Source: DAISJI01 sp964559835 (lineage in GTDB: Bacteria > Acidobacteriota > Terriglobia > Terriglobales > Acidobacteriaceae). Taken from it: a stretch of 64,000 nt of DNA. A program made the translations under genes and the position numbers. The stretch covers positions 62,001 to 126,000 of the forward strand of contig CAZLJE010000014.1 in the NCBI GenBank assembly GCA_964559835.1. Direction: 5' to 3'. The notes beneath the pieces are model-generated. The model was not told the origin of the DNA. It ran no database searches and worked only from the letters and a program-made list of their open reading frames with translations. Below are positions 33,352 through 40,607 of this stretch, piece by piece; positions within the stretch are counted from its first letter, which is position 1; each line of letters starts with the position of its first letter.

Positions 33352-36012
33352 ATGCATGGCATGCTTCGACTTTTCCGCAAGCTGGCGTTGCTGGTCCGGC
33401 GCAACCGGTTCCACGAGGAACTCGCCGATGAGATGGCGTTTCATCGCGAGCAGACGGAGCGCGAACTGCGGGCTGAGGGGCTGGCCCCGGATGAGGCCCG
33501 CTACGCTGCCGCGCGACAGTTCGGGAATCCTACGTTCTTGAAAGAGCAGAGCCTGGATGTCATCGGGTTCCGGATCGAAACCGCATGGCAGGATTTTCGT
33601 TACGCGCTGCGCGGGTTGCGCAAGAACCCGGGTTTCGCGGCGACGGCGATCATCATCCTTGCCTTGGGCATTGGCGCGACGGCCGCCATTTTCAGCGCGG
33701 TGAACCCCATCCTGTTCAAACCGCTGCCGTATCCGCACGCGGAACGGGTGATGATGATCAACGAGCGCCGTGCGGACGGCGCCCCGATGCAGAACACCTT
33801 TGCCAGTTACTACGGCGTGGCGGAGCGCAGCCGGTCGTTCGATGCCATTGCCGCGATGAAACCGTGGTTGCCGACCATGACCGGGCCGGACGAACCTGAG
33901 CGCTTCGAAGGCCAGCGGGTCAGCGCGCCGTACTTCCGCGCCCTCGGCGTGGCGCCGGCGCTCGGGCGCGATTTCCAGCCGTCGGAGGATACGTTCCGCG
34001 GGCCCAACGTGGTCATCCTCAGCGACCGGCTATGGAAACGCCGCTTCCACAGCGACCGCAGGATCATCGGCCAAGCGATCACACTCGACGACACTCCCTT
34101 CGTGGTGATCGGCGTGATGCCGTCGGCGCTGGAGAACGTACTCGCGCCATCGGCAGAGCTGTGGGCGCCTCTGCAATACAACTCCACGCTGCCGCCCTGG
34201 AGCCGGGAATGGGGACATCACCTGCGCATCGTCGGGCGCCTTCGTGAGGGCGTCAGCCGGGAGGAGGCGAAGAGCGAACTCGACGTGATCATGCACACCC
34301 TCGCCCAGGAATATACGGCGGGATACCAGACCTCGGGCGGGCCGCCGGCAGGAATCCTCATCAATGCTCTGCAGGCGAACCTGACGCAATCGGTAAGGCC
34401 GGCGCTCCTGGCCGTGCTCGGCGCGGTGATGCTCGTTTTGCTGATCGCGTGCGTGAACGTGACCAACCTGCTGCTGGCGCGTGGGGCGCAGCGTCGCGGC
34501 GAATTCGCTGTTCGGGCGGCGCTCGGCGCTGCTCCGACACGCATGGTCCGGCAACTGCTGACGGAGAGCCTGGTAATCGCCCTCCTGGGGGGCATTGTCG
34601 GTCTGGTGGTCGCGGACTTCGGCGTGCGTGCGCTCGTGAGCTTGAGCCCTCCCGACTTGCCGCGCCTCGCAGACATCCGGCTGAACGGGGCCGTGTTCGC
34701 TCTTGCGTTGGCGATCACGTCGGTCGTCGGAGTGCTCGTAGGCGTGGTGCCTGCGTTCCACGGATCGAGGGGCAACCTGCACAACAGCATGCAGGAGAGT
34801 TCGCGCCGGACGGCCGGCAGTCACCAATGGACGCGCCGCGTGCTCGTGGTCGCCGAGGTAAGCCTTGCCCTCGTGCTGCTAGTCTGTGCGGGGCTGTTGT
34901 TGCGGAGCCTGCAGCGGCTTTTTGCAGTGGACCCGGGTTTCGATAGCTCACACGTGCTCAGCATGCAGGTGCAGGAGTCCGGACGGCGCTATGACAAGGA
35001 TGAGGCGCGATTGCGCTTCTTCCATCAGGCGCTGGAAGCCGTGCGCCAGGTCCCGGGCGTGGTTTCGGCGGGGTTCACTGCGCAATTGCCTTTGAGTGGC
35101 GACTACGAGGTATATGGGGCGCAACTCGATAACGAGTCTGCCGACCAGGGTGAGGGCCTGCTGCGGTATGCGGTCACGCCGGGTTACCTGGAGACGATGC
35201 GCATTCCGCTGCGGGCCGGCCGGGTCTTCACCGAGCAGGACACCGAACCCGGCGCGCCGAAAGTAGCGATCATCAACGAGGCGCTGGCCAGGCGTAAATA
35301 TCCGAACCAGGACCCGGTCGGGCGCCGCATCTGCATCCGTTGTAACGCTGGAGATCAGCAGGCCCCGTGGTCCACGATCATCGGCGTCGCCGGCGACGTC
35401 AGACAGACCTCGCTCGAGCTCAACGACAATGACGCCGTGTACATGCCGAACTCGCAATGGTACTGGGCCGACCAGGTGATGTCGCTGGTGGTGCGGACAA
35501 ACGGCGATGCGGCATCGCTAGCCCCCGCTATCCGGAGCGCTATCTGGTCGGTGGACAAGGATGTGCCGATCGTGCGCGTCGCCACGATGGAGCACCTGCT
35601 CGCTACCTCGCAAAGCCAGCGTCATTTTGCGCTTGTGCTGTTCGAGGCGTTCGCGATCGTCGCCCTGCTTCTGGCAGCCACCGGCATCTACGGCGTGCTG
35701 GCGGGGAGCGTCAGCGAGCGGATGCGCGAAATCGGGGTGCGGGCCGCGCTCGGAGCATCGCGCGGCGACATCGTCAGTTTGATCGTGCGGCAGGCGATGT
35801 CGCTGACCGCGCTTGGTGTCCTGATCGGATTGGTGGGCGCGATCGCGGCGTCGCGCGCGCTGATCACGCTGCTGTTCGGCGTCTCGCGGCTGGATCCGAT
35901 GACGTACGGCGGCGTGGTGGCGTTGTTGGTCGGAGTGTCGGCGCTGGCGTGCTCCGTTCCGGCGTGGCGCGCGGCGCGAGTGGATCCGTCGATCACGTTA
36001 CGGGCAGAGTAA
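33352..36012 (+). CDS. Orphan MacB-like ABC transporter permease (ADOP)
   Basis: An 886-residue inner-membrane protein with the acidobacterial duplicated orphan permease layout. An N-terminal helical extension (RNRFHEELADEMAFHREQTERELRAEG, ARQFGNP) is followed by two MacB/FtsX-type halves, each a periplasmic domain plus transmembrane segments (ALRGLRKNPGFAATAIIILALGIGATAAIFS; LLAVLGAVMLVLLIACVNVTNLLLAR; FEAFAIVALLLAATGIYGVLAG). AGGAG precedes ATG 33352. No ATPase or membrane-fusion gene is adjacent, as usual in this family, so partner and substrate are unknown. Co-transcribed with the PadR gene. Confidence 0.93.
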   Translation: MHGMLRLFRKLALLVRRNRFHEELADEMAFHREQTERELRAEGLAPDEARYAAARQFGNPTFLKEQSLDVIGFRIETAWQDFRYALRGLRKNPGFAATAIIILALGIGATAAIFSAVNPILFKPLPYPHAERVMMINERRADGAPMQNTFASYYGVAERSRSFDAIAAMKPWLPTMTGPDEPERFEGQRVSAPYFRALGVAPALGRDFQPSEDTFRGPNVVILSDRLWKRRFHSDRRIIGQAITLDDTPFVVIGVMPSALENVLAPSAELWAPLQYNSTLPPWSREWGHHLRIVGRLREGVSREEAKSELDVIMHTLAQEYTAGYQTSGGPPAGILINALQANLTQSVRPALLAVLGAVMLVLLIACVNVTNLLLARGAQRRGEFAVRAALGAAPTRMVRQLLTESLVIALLGGIVGLVVADFGVRALVSLSPPDLPRLADIRLNGAVFALALAITSVVGVLVGVVPAFHGSRGNLHNSMQESSRRTAGSHQWTRRVLVVAEVSLALVLLVCAGLLLRSLQRLFAVDPGFDSSHVLSMQVQESGRRYDKDEARLRFFHQALEAVRQVPGVVSAGFTAQLPLSGDYEVYGAQLDNESADQGEGLLRYAVTPGYLETMRIPLRAGRVFTEQDTEPGAPKVAIINEALARRKYPNQDPVGRRICIRCNAGDQQAPWSTIIGVAGDVRQTSLELNDNDAVYMPNSQWYWADQVMSLVVRTNGDAASLAPAIRSAIWSVDKDVPIVRVATMEHLLATSQSQRHFALVLFEAFAIVALLLAATGIYGVLAGSVSERMREIGVRAALGASRGDIVSLIVRQAMSLTALGVLIGLVGAIAASRALITLLFGVSRLDPMTYGGVVALLVGVSALACSVPAWRAARVDPSITLRAE

Positions 36013-36058
36013 CGTCGTTTACGCGGGGTGTCGCATCTAATAAGGTGAAGCAATCCTT

Positions 36059-36454
36059 ATGGGTGGACCCGCGGCCTCTCACGCTTTTTCGATCCTCGTC
36101 GTCGATGACGAGCCTTCGGTCCTCGCCATGCTCCGCGCCGTGCTTGAAAATGAGGGACATTCCGTTGTGGGCGCGACGAGTGCCGCGGATGCGCGCAAGA
36201 AACTTGAGACCGGCGTTTTCGACATGGTCATCACCGACATGCGGATGGAAACGGAGACGGCCGGATTCGACGTCGTCAGCGCCGCCCGTCGCAGACCGGA
36301 GGAACCCACGATCGTTATTCTGACGGCATACCCGATGCGCGATGAGGACTGGCGTGACTCTGGCGCTCACGCCGGACTCGTGAAAGGAATGCCAATCACT
36401 CAGTTGACGGAGGCCGTGGAAAAGCTGCTCTCGGCACGCAAGCAGAGCGCCTGA
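36059..36454 (+). CDS. Stand-alone response-regulator receiver protein
   Basis: A 131-residue receiver domain without output domain. Acidic pair in ILVVDDEPSVLAML, phosphoacceptor Asp in DMVITDMRME, the switch Thr in IVILTAYP and the Lys in GLVKGMP are all in place, so it should be phosphorylatable. It follows the orphan permease gene by 47 bases on the same strand. No histidine kinase is adjacent. The partner is unknown. Confidence 0.88.
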   Translation: MGGPAASHAFSILVVDDEPSVLAMLRAVLENEGHSVVGATSAADARKKLETGVFDMVITDMRMETETAGFDVVSAARRRPEEPTIVILTAYPMRDEDWRDSGAHAGLVKGMPITQLTEAVEKLLSARKQSA

Positions 36455-36458
36455 ATTG

Positions 36459-36553
36459 CAAAGGCTTAGGGCTTTGGCCATTAGGCATTAGGCGGTCTTG
36501 TGTTGCTCCGAATTTCCCAAAGCACAAAGCCCAATGCCGAAAGCCGAAAGCCC
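36459..36553. repeat. GGCTTAGGGCTTTGG-type hairpin
   Basis: AAAGGCTTAGGGCTTTGGCCATTAGGCATTAGG faces CCCAAAGCACAAAGCCCAATGCCGAAAGCC between convergent genes. Related to the heptads at 7442 and 39086. Confidence 0.8.
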
Positions 36554-36558
36554 GCTGT

Positions 36559-38403
36559 TCAGTCGATCTCGAGCGACACCAACTCACCCCGGCCGTCCGG
36601 CTGCAGCTTGTAATTGATCGACGCCTTCCGGTTCGTCCAATCGCAGGAAAAGTTTTCCACGCCGATGAGCATCAGTTTCTTAACGTCGCGCGAATACACT
36701 TCCCATCTCCTGCCCTTCGATGTGAATGTGATCGAGACCATCGGGGCGTGCGAGCAGTCCACCGACACGAGTTCGCCTTTCATGAACTCGATCTTCTCCG
36801 GCTTGGCGGGTTCGGCAGGAGCGGCGGCGTTCTTCGCCGGCTGCGGCTCCGCAGCTGCTTCCGTTTGCTTTTCCTGCCATTGGGGTGCAGTGATCTGCGC
36901 GCGCGTGGAGTACGCCGACGCAGTGGATTCCGGCGCCGGTTTTCCCATCGTCGCAAGCGCCTGGTGCGCGAAACGCGCGACCTCGGGCTGATCGCTGCCC
37001 TGTAAACGCTCGAGCACCGGACGCGCTTTGTCGTACTGCTTCGCCTGCATGTCGAATTGCGCTGCGGTCAGCGCATACAAGTCGTTCCGCGGGCTCAGGT
37101 CCGAGGCCTTCTGGATCGCTGCATGCGCCGCGTCGGTATCTTTCAATTCGGAATCTACCCACGAAAGCAGTTGATAAGCGTCGGCGTAGTTCGGATCCAG
37201 TTCGACGGCCTTTTGCAGATGTTGTTTCATCGCCGCCAGGTCCGGCTTGGAATCCGCCCCTCGTGATTTCTTGTATGCGAGCAGTGCGACCAGGTACCGC
37301 GTGCGGGCGTCGCCAGGATCAGCCGCGAGCGCCTTCTGCAGTTGGGGCTCGGCCTTGTCGAATTCATTGTGCTGGAGGTACGAGTAACCGAGGCCGCGAT
37401 GAGCAGCCGCGTTGTTCGCATCCTGCGCTAGGACCTTGTTGTACAGCGCTATGCCGGATTCGTGCTCGCGTGCCGAATGCGAGTGCAGGTCCGCCCATAC
37501 GGCCAGCCAGTCGGATGCCCGTATCTTTCGCGTCTCGATCGTCGACTTGGCGAAATCCGCGGGCAGGGTCAGCTTATATTCCACCGGGTTCATGGTGAAG
37601 TAATTGCGGACGGCGTTGTCGAATGCCTGCGGCTCGACGCCGAACGCTCGGCGGATCCCGTCCGGTATGTCGACGTGCTGGTTCTGGATCATGTCGACGA
37701 ACGAGTTCAGCTGCGCTCCGAGCTTGCTTGCCATCAGGTAATGGATGGTGATCCAGGATTGCGCGTAAAACACGGTTCGTCGCTGTGCGTCCCAATCTTC
37801 TACAAGAGGCGCACGCAGCGGGCCGAAGAACTGCACGATGCGTATCCAGGGCTGAGACCGGAGCACCGCCATCAAGTCCGGCTGCGGCAAGCCGTAGATG
37901 ATCTGCTTATTGCTGACGTGGAGCGCCGCGCAGTATTCCAGGATCCCGTCCTCGTACCATGCCGGCACGGGCGGGAAATTACCGTTGATCAACAGCCGCA
38001 CGTATTCGCGGTCCGCGAATTCGAGGCCAGATAGCGGCGCGTTCGGGCGACGTCCCTCGGCGGTCGTGTCGAACGCGATCAGGTCCTCGTCGTCTCCGTT
38101 GCGGACTGTCCCAGGCCACATCGGGTGCAATTTGTCGGCGGGCCGGGGAACGAACTGCTGGAAGTCGCGCGCGTCTTTGAAGGCGACGAACGTCACCGGC
38201 ACGGGGACAGTCATCGAGTCTTTGTTGAAGAAGATGCCGAACGCCGCGTGCACCTGTTCGAAATGTTCGGCGATCTCCCGGCCGCGTGCTTCACCGAGGT
38301 CGGTCACTACCGTAAAGTTCGGAGTCTTGACCTCGGCGTAGTCCTGCGCGAGGAGAGCAGAGGGCGTCACCAGGAAGATGAGGGCGAGCACGAATCGGCG
38401 CAT
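36559..38403 (-). CDS. Exported TPR protein with degraded peptidase-MA-like zinc motif
   Basis: A 614-residue exported protein (signal peptide MRRFVLALIFLVTPSALLAQ). Residues about 22-280 resemble the DUF1570/peptidase-MA group, in which HExxH is followed by a P-W-x-x-E-G-x-x-E-Y segment. Here the second part is kept (PAWYEDGILEY, 148-157), but the zinc motif reads R132-E-Y-V-R136. TPR-like repeats follow from about 320 to 480 (AAHRGLGYSYLQHNEFDKAEPQLQKAL), then a Pro/Ala-rich linker and a C-terminal domain with VSVDCSHAPMVSITF. Likely a scaffold in the periplasm. AGGAG upstream supports ATG 38403. Confidence 0.75.
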   Translation of the reverse strand: MRRFVLALIFLVTPSALLAQDYAEVKTPNFTVVTDLGEARGREIAEHFEQVHAAFGIFFNKDSMTVPVPVTFVAFKDARDFQQFVPRPADKLHPMWPGTVRNGDDEDLIAFDTTAEGRRPNAPLSGLEFADREYVRLLINGNFPPVPAWYEDGILEYCAALHVSNKQIIYGLPQPDLMAVLRSQPWIRIVQFFGPLRAPLVEDWDAQRRTVFYAQSWITIHYLMASKLGAQLNSFVDMIQNQHVDIPDGIRRAFGVEPQAFDNAVRNYFTMNPVEYKLTLPADFAKSTIETRKIRASDWLAVWADLHSHSAREHESGIALYNKVLAQDANNAAAHRGLGYSYLQHNEFDKAEPQLQKALAADPGDARTRYLVALLAYKKSRGADSKPDLAAMKQHLQKAVELDPNYADAYQLLSWVDSELKDTDAAHAAIQKASDLSPRNDLYALTAAQFDMQAKQYDKARPVLERLQGSDQPEVARFAHQALATMGKPAPESTASAYSTRAQITAPQWQEKQTEAAAEPQPAKNAAAPAEPAKPEKIEFMKGELVSVDCSHAPMVSITFTSKGRRWEVYSRDVKKLMLIGVENFSCDWTNRKASINYKLQPDGRGELVSLEID

Positions 38404-38466
38404 ACCAGCTCCTGTGCTCATAGAACAAGCGAATCGTATCAGAGCCGCGCCAGGACAGGGTAGCGC

Positions 38467-38484
38467 TGTAAGTAATTACTTACA
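38467..38484. promoter_or_regulatory. Perfect 18-bp palindrome TGTAAGTAATTACTTACA
   Basis: Exact two-fold symmetric site between divergent genes (starts at 38403 minus and 38632 plus). Its length and AT-rich centre suit a dimeric repressor such as a TetR-type protein, but no such regulator is encoded nearby. Confidence 0.55.
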
Positions 38485-38631
38485 TACCGAGTGGAAGAAT
38501 CTGCCTGGCATCAGACGGCGCACGCAACGTAAGTCCATGAATATAAGCGGCTTCGCTTTTGGCTAAGTTGCTGCTTTGAACTCCTGCGCAGACATCGGAC
38601 GACTAGCAATGCCGGTGTCGAGGAGGAGACG

Positions 38632-39087
38632 ATGAAATCCACGGTGATTCGTACCGCAGTAGCTTCGTCCTTGATCACCGGCATCCTGGTGACCGCGATC
38701 GGGTTGTGGGCCGGTCCGAGGATCATGAATCCCCAATCGCCGACCGATGCCACGATGCAGACGGCAGGGTACAACACCCCGGCGGCACAGACTTACAGCG
38801 ACGAGACGGTACAGCCAACGGTACAGCCGAAGGTGACGCCGCGCCGGACCTATAACCGTCCGGTGGCCTACAACGAACCGAGCAGCAACACGTACCGCGA
38901 CAGCTATGGCGAACCGGTGGTCCGCCATCACCGGTCGACGGAAAACAGTGTTTTGATCGTTGCCGGATCGTCCGGCGCGGGCGCAGCGATCGGCGCGCTG
39001 GCCGGCGGCGGCAAGGGCGCCGGGATCGGCGCCATCGCCGGCGGCATCGGTGGACTCATCTACGACCGCGCGACGGCAAACAAATAG
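38632..39087 (+). CDS. Glycine-zipper membrane/envelope protein
   Basis: A 151-residue protein with an N-terminal membrane helix (TAVASSLITGILVTAIGLWAG), a polar Tyr/Thr/Pro/Arg-rich central part (TVQPKVTPRRTYNRPVAYNE) and a C-terminal glycine-zipper (SSGAGAAIGALAGGGKGAGIG followed by AIAGGIGGLIYDRATA). Glycine zippers of this YMGG-like sort pack helices in membranes and occur in small envelope proteins. AGGAGGAG stands before ATG 38632. Function unknown. Confidence 0.75.
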   Translation: MKSTVIRTAVASSLITGILVTAIGLWAGPRIMNPQSPTDATMQTAGYNTPAAQTYSDETVQPTVQPKVTPRRTYNRPVAYNEPSSNTYRDSYGEPVVRHHRSTENSVLIVAGSSGAGAAIGALAGGGKGAGIGAIAGGIGGLIYDRATANK

Positions 39088-39117
39088 GGCTTAGGGCGCA
39101 GGGCTCTGGGCGTAGGG
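39086..39117. repeat. GGGCTTAGGGCGCAGGG heptads
   Basis: TAGGGCTTAGGGCGCAGGGCTCTGGGCGTAGGG; differs at only a few positions from the element between iscS and iscU (7442-7480). Confidence 0.8.
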
Positions 39118-39118
39118 A

Positions 39119-39155
39119 AACGGCTCTTCGGGAAACCGGAGAGCCGTTGTTATTT
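39119..39155 (+). terminator. Likely intrinsic terminator after the glycine-zipper gene
   Basis: AACGGCTCT (39119-39127) and AGAGCCGTT (39140-39148) pair perfectly, followed by GTTATTT. Confidence 0.65.
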
Positions 39156-39458
39156 GGCGGAATTCTCGTTATGTTCGCGCCTAAGTTGGCGCAAGTACTG
39201 CGTGAAATTGAATGTCAGTGCTGCCGCGCCGGTCAGCAACGTTAACAACGAGCAGCAAACGTATAAGAGTACCTTGCCGTAACCGAAGTAACGGTGAAGG
39301 GGATTTCCTACAAGGAACGGAATGACGCACAAGGCGGACGTAGCGAAAGCGACGGCTAAGATGGTTGTCCGCCGTTTCCACTTCGCGACGTACAGTTCCC
39401 ATCGGCAAAGTAGATTTGGCAGGCTGTCATCCGCATCAAACCGCAACTGATGATTCAT
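39150..39458 (-). CDS. Small two-span membrane protein coupled to queG
   Basis: A 102-residue protein with two hydrophobic segments (TTILAVAFATSALCVIPFLVG and VLLYVCCSLLTLLTGAAALTF) separated by a short polar turn, and a charged C-terminus (RQLRREHNENSAK). Its ATG (39456-39458) overlaps the TGA of queG (39455-39457) as ATGA, so it is probably translated by coupling. No family recognised. Weaker codon bias and lower GC than queG suggest a different history. Confidence 0.6.
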   Translation of the reverse strand: MNHQLRFDADDSLPNLLCRWELYVAKWKRRTTILAVAFATSALCVIPFLVGNPLHRYFGYGKVLLYVCCSLLTLLTGAAALTFNFTQYLRQLRREHNENSAK

Positions 39459-40519
39459 TTGCGTCCCAAAAGCCTCTCCAGCGCCCATTTCGCATGGGTT
39501 GCGATATTGTCATCTTCGTCGCTCGCCATCTTCTCCAGCGCGGGCACGAAACTCTCGTCCCCGCTGTTTCCCATCGCGACGGCAACGTTGCGCCGGATTC
39601 CTGAATACTTGGTGCGCTTGATGGGTGAACCGCGGAAGCGCTCGCGGAATTCGTCGACCGACATCTCCGTCAGCCAATCCAGCGCGGGATTCACGAGACC
39701 CTCGCGCGGCTGAAATTCCGGGAGGGAAGTCGCCGGCGCTTCGCGGTTCCAGGGGCAGACGTCCTGGCAGATATCGCAGCCGAAGACGTGGCGGCCGACT
39801 CCGGCGCGCAGGTCCTCCGGTATGTCGCCGCGCTTTTCGATGGTCAGATACGAGATGCAGCGCGTCGCGTCGAGTTGGTAGGGCGCGATGAATGCGTCCG
39901 TGGGACACGCATCGAGACACGCCGTGCAGCTTCCGCAGCGGTCGGGCGCGGGGATATCGGGCGTCAACTCGAGCGAGATGAGGATCACGCCCAGGAAAAG
40001 CCACGAGCCAACTTCCTGGTTGATGATGCAGGTGTTCTTGCCTTGCCAGCCGACCCCCGAATACTTGGCGTAAATGCGTTCGACCAGCGGGCCGGTGTCG
40101 ACGTAGCACCAGGTGCGGCAGTCGGCTTCCCGCTTCAGCGCGGCCTCGATCTGGCGCAGGCGGCGGAGGACAGAATCGTGGTAGTCCTCTTTGCTCCAGG
40201 CGTATCGCGATATCCAGCCGCGGTCGCTAGTCGCTAGTCGCTCGTCGTTCGATCTCGGTTGTGCGGTGTTGTAGTTCGTAGCGCAGACGATCACGGACCG
40301 CGCCCATGGAGCGGCGTGCACCAGTGACGAGCGCTTCAGTTCACCGGATTCCGTGCGTGATTCCAGGTACCGCATTTCGCCCGCATACCCTTTTTCGATC
40401 CACGAAGGGAAGTGCTCGAGTTCCGCAAATTCGCGCACCGGCGCGATGCCGCATAGATCGAAGCCGGCTTCGGTGGCCAGACGCTTGATGAGTTCAGATG
40501 TAGCGGCGATTGCGCGCAC
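39455..40519 (-). CDS. queG: Epoxyqueuosine reductase QueG
   Basis: Cobalamin-dependent iron-sulfur enzyme that reduces epoxyqueuosine to queuosine in tRNA. Two [4Fe-4S] motifs are clear: CGSCTACLDACPTDAF and CDICQDVCPWNRE. The N-terminal part has GFDLCGIAP and SVIVCATNYNT, and the C-terminal HEAT-like tail AVAMGNSGDESFVPAL ends in LERLLGRK. Length 354 residues, GTG start. About ten residues (NDERLATSDRG, about 89-99) are translated from a TAGTCGC-type quasi-repeat at 40222-40252, apparently a tolerated loop insertion. The downstream gene overlaps by 4 bp. Confidence 0.93.
   Translation of the reverse strand: MRAIAATSELIKRLATEAGFDLCGIAPVREFAELEHFPSWIEKGYAGEMRYLESRTESGELKRSSLVHAAPWARSVIVCATNYNTAQPRSNDERLATSDRGWISRYAWSKEDYHDSVLRRLRQIEAALKREADCRTWCYVDTGPLVERIYAKYSGVGWQGKNTCIINQEVGSWLFLGVILISLELTPDIPAPDRCGSCTACLDACPTDAFIAPYQLDATRCISYLTIEKRGDIPEDLRAGVGRHVFGCDICQDVCPWNREAPATSLPEFQPREGLVNPALDWLTEMSVDEFRERFRGSPIKRTKYSGIRRNVAVAMGNSGDESFVPALEKMASDEDDNIATHAKWALERLLGRK
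40222..40252. repeat. In-frame TAGTCGC repeat inside queG
   Basis: GGTCGCTAGTCGCTAGTCGCTCGTCG; same units as the noncoding run at 6132-6162 between iscR and iscS. Confidence 0.75.
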
Positions 40520-40553
40520 ACAACAATGATAGCGGGAATGAGCCAGAAATGCG

Positions 40554-40593
40554 GTTCACACGAAGGAGTCCATCGTGAGACCTTCGTGTGAAC
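40554..40593. repeat. Hairpin GTTCACACGAAGG / CCTTCGTGTGAAC
   Basis: Perfect 13-bp stem (40554-40566 with 40581-40593) between two minus-strand genes, same CACGAAGG unit as in 21048-21169. Confidence 0.8.
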
Positions 40594-40607
40594 GCCTTCG
40601 TTGTGTC

